Shown: one piece after another, positions 19,595-29,265 of the stretch | How positions within the stretch are numbered: the stretch's first letter is position 1 | How the letters are laid out: every line of letters starts with the position of its first letter | Source: Planctomycetia bacterium | GTDB lineage: Bacteria; Planctomycetota; Planctomycetia; Pirellulales; UBA1268 | Direction: 5' to 3' | Assembly (NCBI GenBank): GCA_021414115.1 | Contig: JAIOPD010000030.1 | Span: forward strand, 1 to 64,000 | Length of the DNA stretch: 64,000 bases | Translations under genes and position numbers: made by a program | The notes under the pieces: generated by a model | What the model was told of the DNA's origin: nothing | The model's input: only the letters and a program-made list of their open reading frames with translations | Databases searched by the model: none

Positions 19595-20038
19595 TCAGCC
19601 GTCGGCTGCGGGAACATTCCCCTGCCGATGCGGCCAGCCTTTCGTCGGATCGACGTCGTGGATCGGATCCATGGCGATGATGTCGGCGATCTCGTCATAC
19701 CTCTCCACGGCGGGCGGGACGAACGCGTCAGGCAGGGCCGCAGGTTCCCCGGCCGCTGGTTCGGCTGACGATTGCGGCTGCAGCATGCCATTGGCGACGA
19801 GCTCGCCGAGAAATCGACGGGTCGCGTCCTCCGCCTCGGCGCCGAACCGAGCCGCCACCTCGGCCGACAGGCCGTCGATCGAGTGGCCGGCGATCATGCG
19901 GTGCCAGAGCCACGGGCCCAGGCCCGTCAACAGGAAGAGATGCCCGCAGGTGGCATCGATGATGACGGTCTCACCGTCGATGGTGTCGTGTGGAAAGCGC
20001 GTTGTGTCGGCAACAAGCAGGTCATTCACGCTCGTCAC
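19595..20038 (-). CDS. PqqD-like (RRE) protein with C-terminal extension
   Basis: HDTIDGETVIIDATCGHLFLLTGLGPWLWHRMIAGHSIDGLSAEVAARFGAEAEDATRRFLGELVANGML matches the PqqD/RRE pattern; GTG start 20038 or 20029 uncertain (track extends to 20125). Confidence 0.8.
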   Translation of the reverse strand: MTSVNDLLVADTTRFPHDTIDGETVIIDATCGHLFLLTGLGPWLWHRMIAGHSIDGLSAEVAARFGAEAEDATRRFLGELVANGMLQPQSSAEPAAGEPAALPDAFVPPAVERYDEIADIIAMDPIHDVDPTKGWPHRQGNVPAADG

Positions 20039-20138
20039 ACCTCTTCGGGAGTCGGCCTGCAGCTCGCAGCTCGAATGCGGGGAGTGTGGGAAAGGTGTCG
20101 CGGTCGCGTCAAGGGCGAAACACACCGGGTGACGATCG

Positions 20139-20876
20139 TTACAGTCCCACCATCACCAGAATGCCGCAGGTGAGCACCGCCAGTCCGGCGAGGGCATGGG
20201 CATACCGTTGGACGTGTCGCGCGGGAACGAGCGCGACTCCGGAGCGGAGGGCCATGACGGCGAGCATCATCGTGGCCACCGTGGCGACGGTGAAAGCGAC
20301 CACGACGGCCGCCACCGCCCAAGGGCTCGCCTTCGCCGCCGGATACATCAGCAGCGGGATCAACGGCTCGCACGGTCCGAAGGCGAAGAGGAGGAACAGG
20401 ATCCATGGTGTCGAGGATGCTTTGCTGGTGACGGTCGCTGTGCGGCCGTGAACGTGCAGGTGGCCCACATCGTGGGTGTGCTCGTGCGTGTGTACCGTGC
20501 CGTCGGCATGCAGGTGGACGTGGGCGTGCGGCACGTTCCGCGACGCCTGCACGAGCCCCCACACGAGATACGCGAGGCCGAATCCGATCAGCAGCCAGGC
20601 CGCGAGATCGCCGCGGAAGCCCTCCAGGCCCTCCAGCTCCATGACGGCGACCCCCAGGGCCAATCCGGCCAGGCCGATGATGACGGAGCCCGCGACGTGC
20701 CCCAGTCCGCAGGCCAGCGTGATGCCGAGCGTCTTCGGCAGTGACCAGTTGCCAGCCCGCGACATGGCCGCGAAGGGAACGTAGTGATCGGGGCCGAGAA
20801 GCGTGTGGATCGCGCCGATCGACAGCGCTGCTCCGCAGAGCGTGACGGTTTCCGGCAGGCCGGCGGTGGACAGCAT
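20139..20876 (-). CDS. NicO/RcnA-like or UreH-like metal transporter with His-rich loop
   Basis: Six-TM protein with HTLLGPDHYVPF, HAHVHLHADGTVHTHEHTHDVGHLHVHGR loop, FAFGPCEPLIPL. Confidence 0.8.
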   Translation of the reverse strand: MLSTAGLPETVTLCGAALSIGAIHTLLGPDHYVPFAAMSRAGNWSLPKTLGITLACGLGHVAGSVIIGLAGLALGVAVMELEGLEGFRGDLAAWLLIGFGLAYLVWGLVQASRNVPHAHVHLHADGTVHTHEHTHDVGHLHVHGRTATVTSKASSTPWILFLLFAFGPCEPLIPLLMYPAAKASPWAVAAVVVAFTVATVATMMLAVMALRSGVALVPARHVQRYAHALAGLAVLTCGILVMVGL

Positions 20877-20990
20877 GGCGACGTGCTCGGGACCTGCCGA
20901 CGGGGCGTGGCAAACCCGTCCGGTGTTTGATTCTACGGCATCGTTCTCCCGCGGTACCACGACTTGCGGAGCGCCACGGATCGACCTTCG

Positions 20991-21098
20991 GGAAGCCCCA
21001 AGCGCGAGCGCGGGGGAATACGCCGTCCACCCCAACACGCTCCACGCGAGCGCCACGGGCGTCCACCCGTCTTCCCGTCGCTTGCGCTCCGGGCTTCC
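20991..21098. repeat. Dispersed palindromic intergenic repeat, copy A
   Basis: GGAAGCCCCAAGCGCGAGCGCGGGGGAATACG ... CTTCCCGTCGCTTGCGCTCCGGGCTTCC, imperfect ~27-bp terminal inverted repeats. Confidence 0.9.
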
Positions 21099-21150
21099 CC
21101 CGACCCACCATACGGCCCCCGTCAGCCGATCCGCCAAAGTCGGATGCGCT

Positions 21151-21981
21151 CTAACCCTGGCCGGCGGCACGCACCGCGGCCACGATGATCGCCCGCAGTT
21201 TCGGTTCTGCGGAGCGGGCAGTGGCCAGGATATGTTCGACCGTCGCCACCTCCAGCGCGTCGGGCAGGCACATGTCGGTGATCACCGAGATCCCGAGCAC
21301 CGCGAGGCCCGAGTGCACGGCCACGATCACTTCCGGCACGGTCGACATTCCCACCACGTCGGCGCCGATCGTCCGCAGAAACCGGTATTCCGCCCGCGTC
21401 TCCAGGTTGGGGCCGGTGACGGCCACATAGACGCCGCGGTGGGCCACGAAGTTTTCCTTGCGGGCGACGGCGAGCGCGTCGTCGATGAGGCGGGCCGTGT
21501 AGGGGGCCGACATGTCGGGAAACCGCGGGCCCAGCCGCTCGTCGTTGATGCCGATGAGCGGGTTGTCGCCGATGAGGTTGATGTGATCTTCGATGACCAT
21601 CAGGTCACCGGTGCGGTATTGCGGATTGAGGCCGCCGCAGGCGTTGGTGACGATCAGCAGTTCGGCGCCGAGCCGCTTGAGCACCCGGATCGGGAAGGTG
21701 ATCTGCGCGAGCGGGTAGCCCTCGTAGGCGTGCTGCCGACCCTCCATGACCATGACCGGCACCCCTTCCAGCAGGCCGCACACGAGCTGCCCGGAATGCC
21801 CGTGGGCGGTCGAGCGGGCGAAGTGCGGGAGCTCGTCGTAGGGAATGACGACCCTGTCGCTCATCGCGGCAGTGGCGTTGCCCAGACCGCTGCCGAGAAT
21901 CACGCCGACTTTCGGCGTGAGGTTCCATCTGCTCTGAATGAAAGAGGCGGCTGCGGTGATCTTCTCGTATTGGTCGAGCAT
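21151..21981 (-). CDS. Purine-nucleoside phosphorylase
   Basis: PKVGVILGSGLG, LPHFARSTAHGHSGQL, GRQHAYEGYP, VTNACGGLNP, DMSAPY; start 21981 or 22002. Confidence 0.95.
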   Translation of the reverse strand: MLDQYEKITAAASFIQSRWNLTPKVGVILGSGLGNATAAMSDRVVIPYDELPHFARSTAHGHSGQLVCGLLEGVPVMVMEGRQHAYEGYPLAQITFPIRVLKRLGAELLIVTNACGGLNPQYRTGDLMVIEDHINLIGDNPLIGINDERLGPRFPDMSAPYTARLIDDALAVARKENFVAHRGVYVAVTGPNLETRAEYRFLRTIGADVVGMSTVPEVIVAVHSGLAVLGISVITDMCLPDALEVATVEHILATARSAEPKLRAIIVAAVRAAGQG

Positions 21982-22072
21982 GCGTGCTCCGCGTGAAGGC
22001 ATGATCCGCGGACGTCTGCCGCGGTGGCCGCGGATTCTAGCAGGGCCCGCGAAAGCAGTGCGCCCGCCGGGG

Positions 22073-22540
22073 TCAGTCGCCCAGCAGGGCGAGAAAATCC
22101 GGGTGCTTGCGGATCGACTCCAGATCCGGGTCCGATTCCATGTGATCGAGGTCGTCGTACCCGAGCAGAATCGCCCGCGAGAGTGCGTCGATCGCATCGT
22201 CCGACCGCCCGGCCCGCGCGAACGAGCAGGCGAGGTTGTAGCGGGCGAGAAAGTCTTCGGGGAGCAGTTCCACGAGTTTCCGGTCGAGTTCCACCGCACG
22301 CCCCATGAGCCCCTTCTTGCTCACCAACTCGGCGAGGATCCGCAAGACTTCGATCGAGTCAGGCTTCCGGGCGAGCACCCGTTCGAAAAAATCGATGTCA
22401 AAATCGAGCTGGCCGAGCGTGCCGAACCACGCGGGAGATGATGCGGGCGACGACTGGCCGCGGGCCTTGCGGCCGCGGGGCTTGCCCGCTCCGGCATTGG
22501 GGTCATCGGGGGTTGATTGCGGCTTGTCGATGCCAGCCAT
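22073..22540 (-). CDS. TPR-like protein
   Basis: FFERVLARKPDSIEVLRILAELVSKKGLMGRAVELDRKLVELLPEDFLARYNLACSFARAGRSDDAIDALSRAILLGYDD. Confidence 0.75.
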   Translation of the reverse strand: MAGIDKPQSTPDDPNAGAGKPRGRKARGQSSPASSPAWFGTLGQLDFDIDFFERVLARKPDSIEVLRILAELVSKKGLMGRAVELDRKLVELLPEDFLARYNLACSFARAGRSDDAIDALSRAILLGYDDLDHMESDPDLESIRKHPDFLALLGD

Positions 22541-22571
22541 CGGTATGTCTCTCGATGCCCGCCGCGATCAG

Positions 22572-22955
22572 TTACTTCTTCCTGCCAGGGGCCTTGCCGG
22601 GAGGAGGCGTGTCGGTATCGCCCTCGCCCGGATGGTCCCAGTCGGGATCGTCCTCGTCTTCTTCAAAGTCGTCATCAAACTCGTCGTCGAAGTCGTCGAA
22701 GGTCGATTCCTCGTCGGTCGCCGGCTGAGCGACCGCCAGATCCTCCTCGTCGCCGATCTCCTCTTCCTCGCCATCCTCCGGATCGGCCGCTGCCAGGACA
22801 ACCGCGGTCTCTGGGGCGGGCCATGCGGCCGCGGGCCAACTGTGCCAGCCGGGCATGGAGGGTAGGGCGGGCATGCCGAACATGCGTGGCATGGATCCGG
22901 CAGCGGGCGGGATGGCGTCGAACAGAGGCATGAACGGGGCTGAGGGCAGGGGCAT
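22572..22955 (-). CDS. Acidic low-complexity hypothetical protein
   Basis: D/E-rich C-terminal half (FDDFDDEFDDDFEEDEDDPDWD) ending in a basic tail GRKK. Confidence 0.5.
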   Translation of the reverse strand: MPLPSAPFMPLFDAIPPAAGSMPRMFGMPALPSMPGWHSWPAAAWPAPETAVVLAAADPEDGEEEEIGDEEDLAVAQPATDEESTFDDFDDEFDDDFEEDEDDPDWDHPGEGDTDTPPPGKAPGRKK

Positions 22956-23128
22956 CGGCTAGGCTCGGAGGGCTTCGGGAACGACCAGAGCAAACCTTTT
23001 TGGACGGTCCGCGTCAAGGCACGAGATTCTACGCAACGCTGGCGGGAAAACCCGGAAAAATCATCCTGCCGCAGGCGGCCGGTCTTTTTCGGGGCCGAAT
23101 CACCGGCGGCAACCGTCCGGGCAGCGTA

Positions 23129-24352
23129 TCAGGTGTGGTAGTCGGCGTTGAGGTGGACGTACTCGGCCGTGAGGTCGCTGGAGTGAAACCGGATCCTGCC
23201 GGGACCGTCCCCGATTGAAAACTCGATCAGCGTTTCCCGGTTGTCCTTGATCGACGCCGAGACGACCTCCGCGTCGAAGGGCAATGGGCCGCCCTGCTCG
23301 AAGAGGAGCGTGCCATTGAGCCGCAGCGTGGCCCGGGACGGGTCGAACACCACTCCCGAATAGCCAGCCGCCGAGACGATCCGGCCCCAGTTGGGGTCGG
23401 CTCCATGGACTGCCGTCTTGACCAGGGGGCTGTCGGCGATCGTCCGGGCGATCTGCCGGGCGTCATCCCGGCTCGCCGCGCCCGTCACCTCGATCCGCAT
23501 CACGTGCGTGGCCCCTTCGCCGTCGTCGGCCATCTCCCGGGCGAGTGATTCGCACACGTCGCGGAGCACGCGGCCGCAGGCCTCGAGGCCCGGTCCGTGG
23601 AGCGTCCCGCCGCCGGCGGCGCCGTTGGCGAGAAACAGCACCGTGTCGTTGGTGCTCATGTGACCGTCGACGCTCACGCAGTTGAACGTCTCCTCGACGG
23701 CCTCCGAGAGAAGCCGCTGGGCGTCTTCGGGGTTGATCGAGGCGTCGGTGATCACGACACCGAGCATCGTCGCGAGCTTCGGGCCGATCATGGCGGCTCC
23801 CTTGGCCATACCGAACACGGTCGAGGTCGTGCCGTCGGCCGTGAACGTGCCGCCGGCCATCTTGGGCCGCGTGTCGGTGGTCATCATGCCGCGGGCGGCC
23901 GTCAGCGCCGCCGTGTCGTCGGCGCCGAGCAGGGCCGCCGCTGCGTTGATGCCGGCCGCCAGTTTCGCCATCGGCATGAACTCGCCGATGATCCCGGTCG
24001 AGAGCACGAGGATCTCCTCGCCGGCCACGCCGAGCGCCCGGCCCGCCAGGGCCGCCATCTCGCGGGCGTCGTCGAGTCCGCGGCTGCCCGTGCAGGCGTT
24101 GGCGTTGCCCGAGTTGATCGCGACGCCGCGAAACCCGCGACCGGGCGTCCGCCCGCGGTCGAGGGCGACCGGGGCGGCGAACACGAGATTCGTGGTGTAC
24201 ACACCGGCCGCCGTGGCGGGATGGTCGCTGGCGACGAGTGTCACGTCTTCCCGGGTGGCGTTGCGCTTGATGCCCGCATGCACGGCCCCCATGCGAAAGC
24301 CGCGGGGCAGCGGGGGGATCGGGAGCCGGACGGGCGTGTCGGTGACGGACAT
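23129..24352 (-). CDS. argJ: Bifunctional glutamate N-acetyltransferase/amino-acid acetyltransferase
   Basis: INSGNANACTG, STGIIGEFMPM, KGAAMIGPKLATMLG, DPNWGRIVSAAGYSG. Confidence 0.96.
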   Translation of the reverse strand: MSVTDTPVRLPIPPLPRGFRMGAVHAGIKRNATREDVTLVASDHPATAAGVYTTNLVFAAPVALDRGRTPGRGFRGVAINSGNANACTGSRGLDDAREMAALAGRALGVAGEEILVLSTGIIGEFMPMAKLAAGINAAAALLGADDTAALTAARGMMTTDTRPKMAGGTFTADGTTSTVFGMAKGAAMIGPKLATMLGVVITDASINPEDAQRLLSEAVEETFNCVSVDGHMSTNDTVLFLANGAAGGGTLHGPGLEACGRVLRDVCESLAREMADDGEGATHVMRIEVTGAASRDDARQIARTIADSPLVKTAVHGADPNWGRIVSAAGYSGVVFDPSRATLRLNGTLLFEQGGPLPFDAEVVSASIKDNRETLIEFSIGDGPGRIRFHSSDLTAEYVHLNADYHT

Positions 24353-24354
24353 GA

Positions 24355-25365
24355 TTAGAGGAGACCCATCGATTCGGGGAGATCGAACATCACGTTGAAG
24401 TTTTGGACGGCCGCGCCGGCGGCTCCCTTCACGAGGTTGTCGAGGCAACTGATGAGGAGCACGCGGCCGCGAACGACGCGGGCGGTGATGTCGCAGAAGT
24501 TGGTGTCGACGGTGTCCTTCGTGCCGGGGAGGTGATCGACGACGCGGACGAACCGCTCGCCGGCGTAGGCCTCACGGAGCAGCCCCATCACGTCTCCTTC
24601 GGCGATCGCCTGCTTCGGCCGGATGTAGATCGTGGAGAGGATGCCGCGGTCCATCGGCGCGAGCTGCGGCGTGAAGATCACGGCGGGCCGCACCGAGGCG
24701 TGGCGACCGATGATCTGCTCGATCTCCGGCGTGTGCCGGTGGCGGCCGACGTTGTAGGCCGACATGCTCTCGTTGCACTCCGGGAAGTGCGTCATCATTT
24801 TGGGCTGGCGGCCCGCTCCGCTGACGCCGCTCTTGGAATCGATGATGATGTCGTCGGTCTCGAAGAGGCCGCTCTTGATCAGCGGTGCCAGGGGCAGGAT
24901 GGCGGAGGTCGAATAGCAACCGGGGTTGGCCACGAGTTCCTGCTTCACGAGCGCGGCTCGGAAGAGTTCGGGGAGGCCGTAGACCGTTCGCCCGAGGCGG
25001 CCGGCGTCGGGATGCTCGTGGCCATACCACTCGAGATACGTGGCCGCGTCGTCGAGCCGGTAGTCGGCGCTGAAGTCGACCACCCGCGCGCCGGCGGCGA
25101 GCACCTTGGGCAGGATCTCGGCGCTCGCGCAGTGCGGCAGACAGCCAAAGACACAGTCGGCCCGCCTGCCGACCTCCTCCGGGGAGAGATCCTCGAGCGG
25201 AAGGTCGAGACGGCCCACGAGGCTCGGGTGAACGCTCGACACCGGCGTCTTGCCCTCCTGGCGGCTCGTCACCGCCACGATCTCCGCCTGCGGATGCCGC
25301 AGCAGGATCTTGATGGCCTCGAGCGCGGTGTAGCCGGTGGCGCCGAGAATCGCGACTTTGAGCAT
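24355..25365 (-). CDS. argC: N-acetyl-gamma-glutamyl-phosphate reductase
   Basis: VAILGATGYTALEAIKILLRHP, NPGCYSTSAILPLAPL, SKSGVSGAGR. Confidence 0.96.
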   Translation of the reverse strand: MLKVAILGATGYTALEAIKILLRHPQAEIVAVTSRQEGKTPVSSVHPSLVGRLDLPLEDLSPEEVGRRADCVFGCLPHCASAEILPKVLAAGARVVDFSADYRLDDAATYLEWYGHEHPDAGRLGRTVYGLPELFRAALVKQELVANPGCYSTSAILPLAPLIKSGLFETDDIIIDSKSGVSGAGRQPKMMTHFPECNESMSAYNVGRHRHTPEIEQIIGRHASVRPAVIFTPQLAPMDRGILSTIYIRPKQAIAEGDVMGLLREAYAGERFVRVVDHLPGTKDTVDTNFCDITARVVRGRVLLISCLDNLVKGAAGAAVQNFNVMFDLPESMGLL

Positions 25366-25425
25366 GAGTGGGCTCCGCGGGCGGGAATGAGCAGGGATTG
25401 TATAGGGCGGCCGGCGGCCCGGCCG

Positions 25426-26055
25426 CTAGCCCATGAGACGTGTGGTGAACAGACGCACGAGCCAGGTTGCAACCGCCCGCTTTGTGCCGGCTTTGGAGCC
25501 GACCGACGCGTGGGTGCGGTCGTAGACGGTGACGGCCGTCTTCGTGGCCTCGATCGCCGTCACGTCGTTGACCACGATCAGGTCGCAGCGTTTGGCCTCG
25601 ATCTTTTCGAAGGCCCGCCGCGGGTCGGCTCCCGGTTCCAGGGCGAAGGCGACGAACCACTGCCGCGGCCGAGCGCGGCGGGCGAGCGTGGCGATCACGT
25701 CCTGCGTGGGCTCGAGCTCCAGCATCAGAGCGGAGCCCTGTCGCGGAATTTTGCCCGGAGTCCGCCGCTTCGGCTCGAAGTCGCAGGGGGCCGCGGCGGC
25801 GATCACGCCGTCGCACCGCGGCAGCTCCCTGAGCGATGCGTCGAGCATCTCCTGCGTGGTGACCACCGGAATCAGCCGAGCCCCGCGCGGATAGGTGATC
25901 TGAACAGGGCCGCTGACGATCACCACTTCATTGCCGGCGGCGAGCGCCGCGGCGGCGATGGCCGCCGCCATCCGGCCGCTGGATGCATTGCTCAGAAACC
26001 GGACGTCGTCGATGTAGGCCCGGGTAGGACCGGCGGTGAGCAGGATCCGTGCCAT
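25426..26055 (-). CDS. coaB: Phosphopantothenate-cysteine ligase (CoaB domain only)
   Basis: ILLTAGPTRAYIDDVRFLSNASSGRMAAAIAAAALAAGNEVVIVSGPV, AAPCDFEP. Confidence 0.9.
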   Translation of the reverse strand: MARILLTAGPTRAYIDDVRFLSNASSGRMAAAIAAAALAAGNEVVIVSGPVQITYPRGARLIPVVTTQEMLDASLRELPRCDGVIAAAAPCDFEPKRRTPGKIPRQGSALMLELEPTQDVIATLARRARPRQWFVAFALEPGADPRRAFEKIEAKRCDLIVVNDVTAIEATKTAVTVYDRTHASVGSKAGTKRAVATWLVRLFTTRLMG

Positions 26056-26080
26056 GAGTGTCCTCTGCGGGTCGCGCTCG

Positions 26081-26650
26081 TCAGACGCCGGCCCGAGGGG
26101 GCCTGGCGGCGACCGCGGCCTCGATGGCTGCCGCGATCTCGTCGGGCTCCGCCATGCGGCCCGTGCCCTGCTGCCGGCACGAGAGCCAGCCGGTGCCAGG
26201 GGGCACGATCTGCATGCCGTCTGCGGCAAGTTGGGCGACGTTCCGCTGCACGGCCCGCTTTTCCCACATCGCGGCATTCATCGCCGGGGCGGCGAGAACG
26301 GGGCACTCGACACAGAGAACGAGCGTGGTGAGGAGATCGTCTGCGGCGCCATGGGCCGCCTTGGCGAGGAAGTCGGCCGACGCCGGAGCGACGATCAGGA
26401 GGTCGGCCCGCTGCGCGAGTTCGATGTGGGCCCCGAGGGGATGGGCGGCGGCATCGAAACTTCGCGTCGCGACCGGCCGGCCCGTCAGCGCCGCGAACGT
26501 GGCGGCTCCCACGAACCTGCGGGCGTTGTGCGTCATCACGGCCGTGACTCCAGCACCCCGCTGCACGAGCAGGCTCGCCAGAGCCGCGGCCTTGTAGGCC
26601 GCGATCCCACCCGACACACCCAGCACGATCTCTCGGCCTGCAAGGCTCAC
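26081..26650 (-). CDS. coaC: Phosphopantothenoylcysteine decarboxylase (CoaC domain only)
   Basis: [55 protein letters not shown] start overlapping the rpoZ stop. Confidence 0.92.
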   Translation of the reverse strand: MSLAGREIVLGVSGGIAAYKAAALASLLVQRGAGVTAVMTHNARRFVGAATFAALTGRPVATRSFDAAAHPLGAHIELAQRADLLIVAPASADFLAKAAHGAADDLLTTLVLCVECPVLAAPAMNAAMWEKRAVQRNVAQLAADGMQIVPPGTGWLSCRQQGTGRMAEPDEIAAAIEAAVAARPPRAGV

Positions 26651-26910
26651 AGGACGGTGGGATCGAAGTCGAGCGGACCGCCGGCTTCGGGCGACTCGCC
26701 GGTGATGCGGAGGTTGAGCGACGTGTCGAGGAAGATCTTGTCCTGCTTGATCTCCTCGATGACGATCTGCATCTTGTCGTTGGATTCGATGTCGACGAGC
26801 GGCCGTCCGCCCGCATTGAGGGCGACGAGCCGCTTCTGGATCAGCGTCGAGAGCTTGAACCGCCCTCCGACCTTGTTGACGATTTCTTCTTCGCGCAGGT
26901 CGTCGATCAT
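26647..26910 (-). CDS. rpoZ: RNA polymerase omega subunit-like
   Basis: [40 protein letters not shown]; position between gmk and coaC. Confidence 0.85.
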   Translation of the reverse strand: MIDDLREEEIVNKVGGRFKLSTLIQKRLVALNAGGRPLVDIESNDKMQIVIEEIKQDKIFLDTSLNLRITGESPEAGGPLDFDPTVL

Positions 26911-27569
26911 GTGCGGGACTCCTCTGGTGTGGTCTGGTCTGGTGTGATCTGGGAATGGAATGCGGGGCGGGATGCGGATGAGCGGTCGGTGGCCGGGGCA
27001 AAACCCTCGTCCGCGAGGATTCGCTTCACGGCCACGAGCGCCTCGTCGACGTTCTCGTTGACGACGCGATGCTTGTACCGATGGGCCTCGTGCAGTTCGC
27101 GGCGGGCCACTTCCAGACGCCGGGCCATCGCCTCCGGAGACTCGGTGCCGCGGTTTTGGAGCCGCTGGAGCAACTGGTCCGGATGGGATGGTTCGACGAA
27201 GATCGTGATCGCCTGCGGATACCGCGCGAGGATCGAGAGTGTACCCTCCACGTCGATCTCGAGCACGACCCACTTTCCGGCGGCGATGCGCGGGTCGACC
27301 TCGGCCACCAGGGTGCCGTACCAGTGCTGCCGCCCGTAGACCTGGCAGCATTCGAGAAACTCGCCCGCCGCCCGCCGCCGCTCAAACTCCTCGAGCGGGA
27401 TGAAGTGGTAGTCGATCGCGTCCCGTTCGCCGGCCCGGGGGGGCCGCGTGGTGGCGGAGATGCTCGGCACCAGCTCCGGCAGATCGGCGAGCAGCCGCCG
27501 CAGGAGCGTTGTCTTGCCCACGCCAGACGGGCCGGAAATGACGACGAGTTTGCCCGGACGGACTTCCAT
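26907..27569 (-). CDS. gmk: Guanylate kinase
   Basis: [49 protein letters not shown]; start 27569. Confidence 0.96.
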   Translation of the reverse strand: MEVRPGKLVVISGPSGVGKTTLLRRLLADLPELVPSISATTRPPRAGERDAIDYHFIPLEEFERRRAAGEFLECCQVYGRQHWYGTLVAEVDPRIAAGKWVVLEIDVEGTLSILARYPQAITIFVEPSHPDQLLQRLQNRGTESPEAMARRLEVARRELHEAHRYKHRVVNENVDEALVAVKRILADEGFAPATDRSSASRPAFHSQITPDQTTPEESRT

Positions 27570-27692
27570 CCATCTGTTGTACCGCAGCCTGCGGTCGCTT
27601 GAAAAGCGGCGGCCGGCTTCCCGCAGTCTGCGGCAGGTCCAGGATCGCCGAGCGGGTGAGGCTCGGGTGGCCGGTCGCAGCGTTTCTCTGCG

Positions 27693-27799
27693 GGAAGCCC
27701 CAAGCGCGAGCGCGGGGAAGACGTTCTCCGCGCCGACCGGCTCCGCGGCACTGCTGCGGGCGGCCACCCCGATACCCGTCGCTCGCGCTCCGGGCTTCC
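27693..27799. repeat. Dispersed palindromic intergenic repeat, copy B
   Basis: GGAAGCCCCAAGCGCGAGCGCGGGGAAGACG ... ACCCGTCGCTCGCGCTCCGGGCTTCC. Confidence 0.9.
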
Positions 27800-27858
27800 C
27801 GAGCACGGAAGTCACGGGTCATGAATTGTCGCGTTGACCGACTTTTGCCGACCCGCGG

Positions 27859-28740
27859 TCACTCGATGTTTTGGGCCTGTTCGCGGAGCCGCTCGATCCG
27901 GGTCTTGACCTCCACGACGGCGTGGGCGATCTGCACGTCGAGCGATTTCGAGGCGATGGTGTTGGCCTCGCGGCCGAGTTCCTGGGCGAGAAAGTCGAGC
28001 GACCGTCCGGGAGAGTCTTCGGCGAGGAGTCGGTCGAACTGGTCGACATGGCTCGCGAGGCGGACGAGTTCCTCGGCGATGTCGGTGCGATCTGCGACCA
28101 GCACCACTTCACGGGCGATATCGGCCTCGCCCACGGTCGTGCCCCGGTCGGCGAGGAGTTTTGTCACCCGCTCGAAGAGCCGGTCGCGGTAGGCGGCGAC
28201 CACCTCGGGCACCCGCGCGCGGATGCCGTCGGCCAGCGACGCGATCTCGCGGCACACGGCCCGCATGTCGGCCGCGAGATTGGCCCCCTCCGCCCGCCGC
28301 ATCTGGTCGTGCCGATCGAGGGCGGCGTCGAGTGCCTGCGACACCAGCGGCCAGGCGTTCTCGGTCAGACCCGGATCGGGCACGGCATCGACGACGGTTC
28401 CCGGCAGGCCGAGCAGGCCTTCAGCGGACTGCGGCAGCGGCATGTTGCGGGCCGAGCAGAAGGCCTCGAGGTCGTCGAGGTAGGCGGCGAGTTGGCTGAG
28501 ATCGAGTCGTCGGCCGGTCGCGGCCGCTGGACCGGACATGTCGAGCGTGAGTTGCACGCTGCCTCGGCGAATCCGCTGGCGAACGGCCGCCTCGATCCGG
28601 CTTTCGAGCCCCGACAACCCCTCGCGGGCGCGGACAGTGAGCTTAAACTGCTTTCCATTCACACCGCGGAGTTCGACGCGGCAGGTGTTGCCGCCCGCGC
28701 TGGCGATGCCCTCACCGCAGCCCGTCATGCTCAGGGCCAT
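27859..28740 (-). CDS. YicC family protein (putative endoribonuclease)
   Basis: MALSMTGCGEGIA...VELRGVNGKQFKLTVRAREGLSGLESRIEAAVRQRIRRGSVQL; C-term DFLAQELGREANTIASKSLDVQIAHAVVEVKTRIERLREQAQNIE. Confidence 0.93.
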   Translation of the reverse strand: MALSMTGCGEGIASAGGNTCRVELRGVNGKQFKLTVRAREGLSGLESRIEAAVRQRIRRGSVQLTLDMSGPAAATGRRLDLSQLAAYLDDLEAFCSARNMPLPQSAEGLLGLPGTVVDAVPDPGLTENAWPLVSQALDAALDRHDQMRRAEGANLAADMRAVCREIASLADGIRARVPEVVAAYRDRLFERVTKLLADRGTTVGEADIAREVVLVADRTDIAEELVRLASHVDQFDRLLAEDSPGRSLDFLAQELGREANTIASKSLDVQIAHAVVEVKTRIERLREQAQNIE

Positions 28741-28743
28741 GGG

Positions 28744-29265
28744 TCACTTGGCCGCGGGCGCGGCAGGTGGGGCCACGGCATCGGCAGAAGCCGGGGCCGC
28801 CGGCGCCGCGGCCTCGGGCTTCGCCGGCTCACTCGTGGCCGGCGGCTCGGCCTTGGGCTCGACGCCGGCGTCGGTCTTGGGCTCCGCCTTCACGTCGGTA
28901 GCAGAAGCGGCCGAGCCGCCCTCGGTGGGGCTGTCACCGGCGGGCTGAGCCGCGGGCGGGACGGTGGTCTGAGCGGGCACAGCCTGCCCGGCGGTGCCGC
29001 CGAGGGTCGGGCTGAAGAGCGATTCACTGCGTCCGAGCAGATTGATCGCGAGGATGCAGAGCAGGATCCAGCAAGCCGCGACGACCACCGTGATCCGGGT
29101 AAAGACGTCGCCGGCCTTCGTGCCAAACGCGCTCTGGCCACCCATGCCGCCAAATGCCCCCGCCAGTCCGCCTCCACGCCCGCGCTGAATGAGCACCAGC
29201 GCGATCAGAAAGAGCGCGGAGAAAACGAGCATGAAGCCGAGGGAGAAGCGGATCAGCGAGGTCAT
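28744..29265 (-). CDS. secG: SecG-like preprotein translocase subunit with long Ala/Pro/Glu-rich tail
   Basis: Two TMs with [42 protein letters not shown]; ~90-aa low-complexity C-terminus. Confidence 0.88.
   Translation of the reverse strand: MTSLIRFSLGFMLVFSALFLIALVLIQRGRGGGLAGAFGGMGGQSAFGTKAGDVFTRITVVVAACWILLCILAINLLGRSESLFSPTLGGTAGQAVPAQTTVPPAAQPAGDSPTEGGSAASATDVKAEPKTDAGVEPKAEPPATSEPAKPEAAAPAAPASADAVAPPAAPAAK

Noticed and set aside
12610-20038. Complete lasso-peptide gene cluster
   Set aside because: PqqD-, kinase- and nucleotidyltransferase-like genes are present, but I see no asparagine-synthetase-like cyclase, no transglutaminase-like B2 protease and no precursor ORF in or next to the operon, so a lasso call is not supported.
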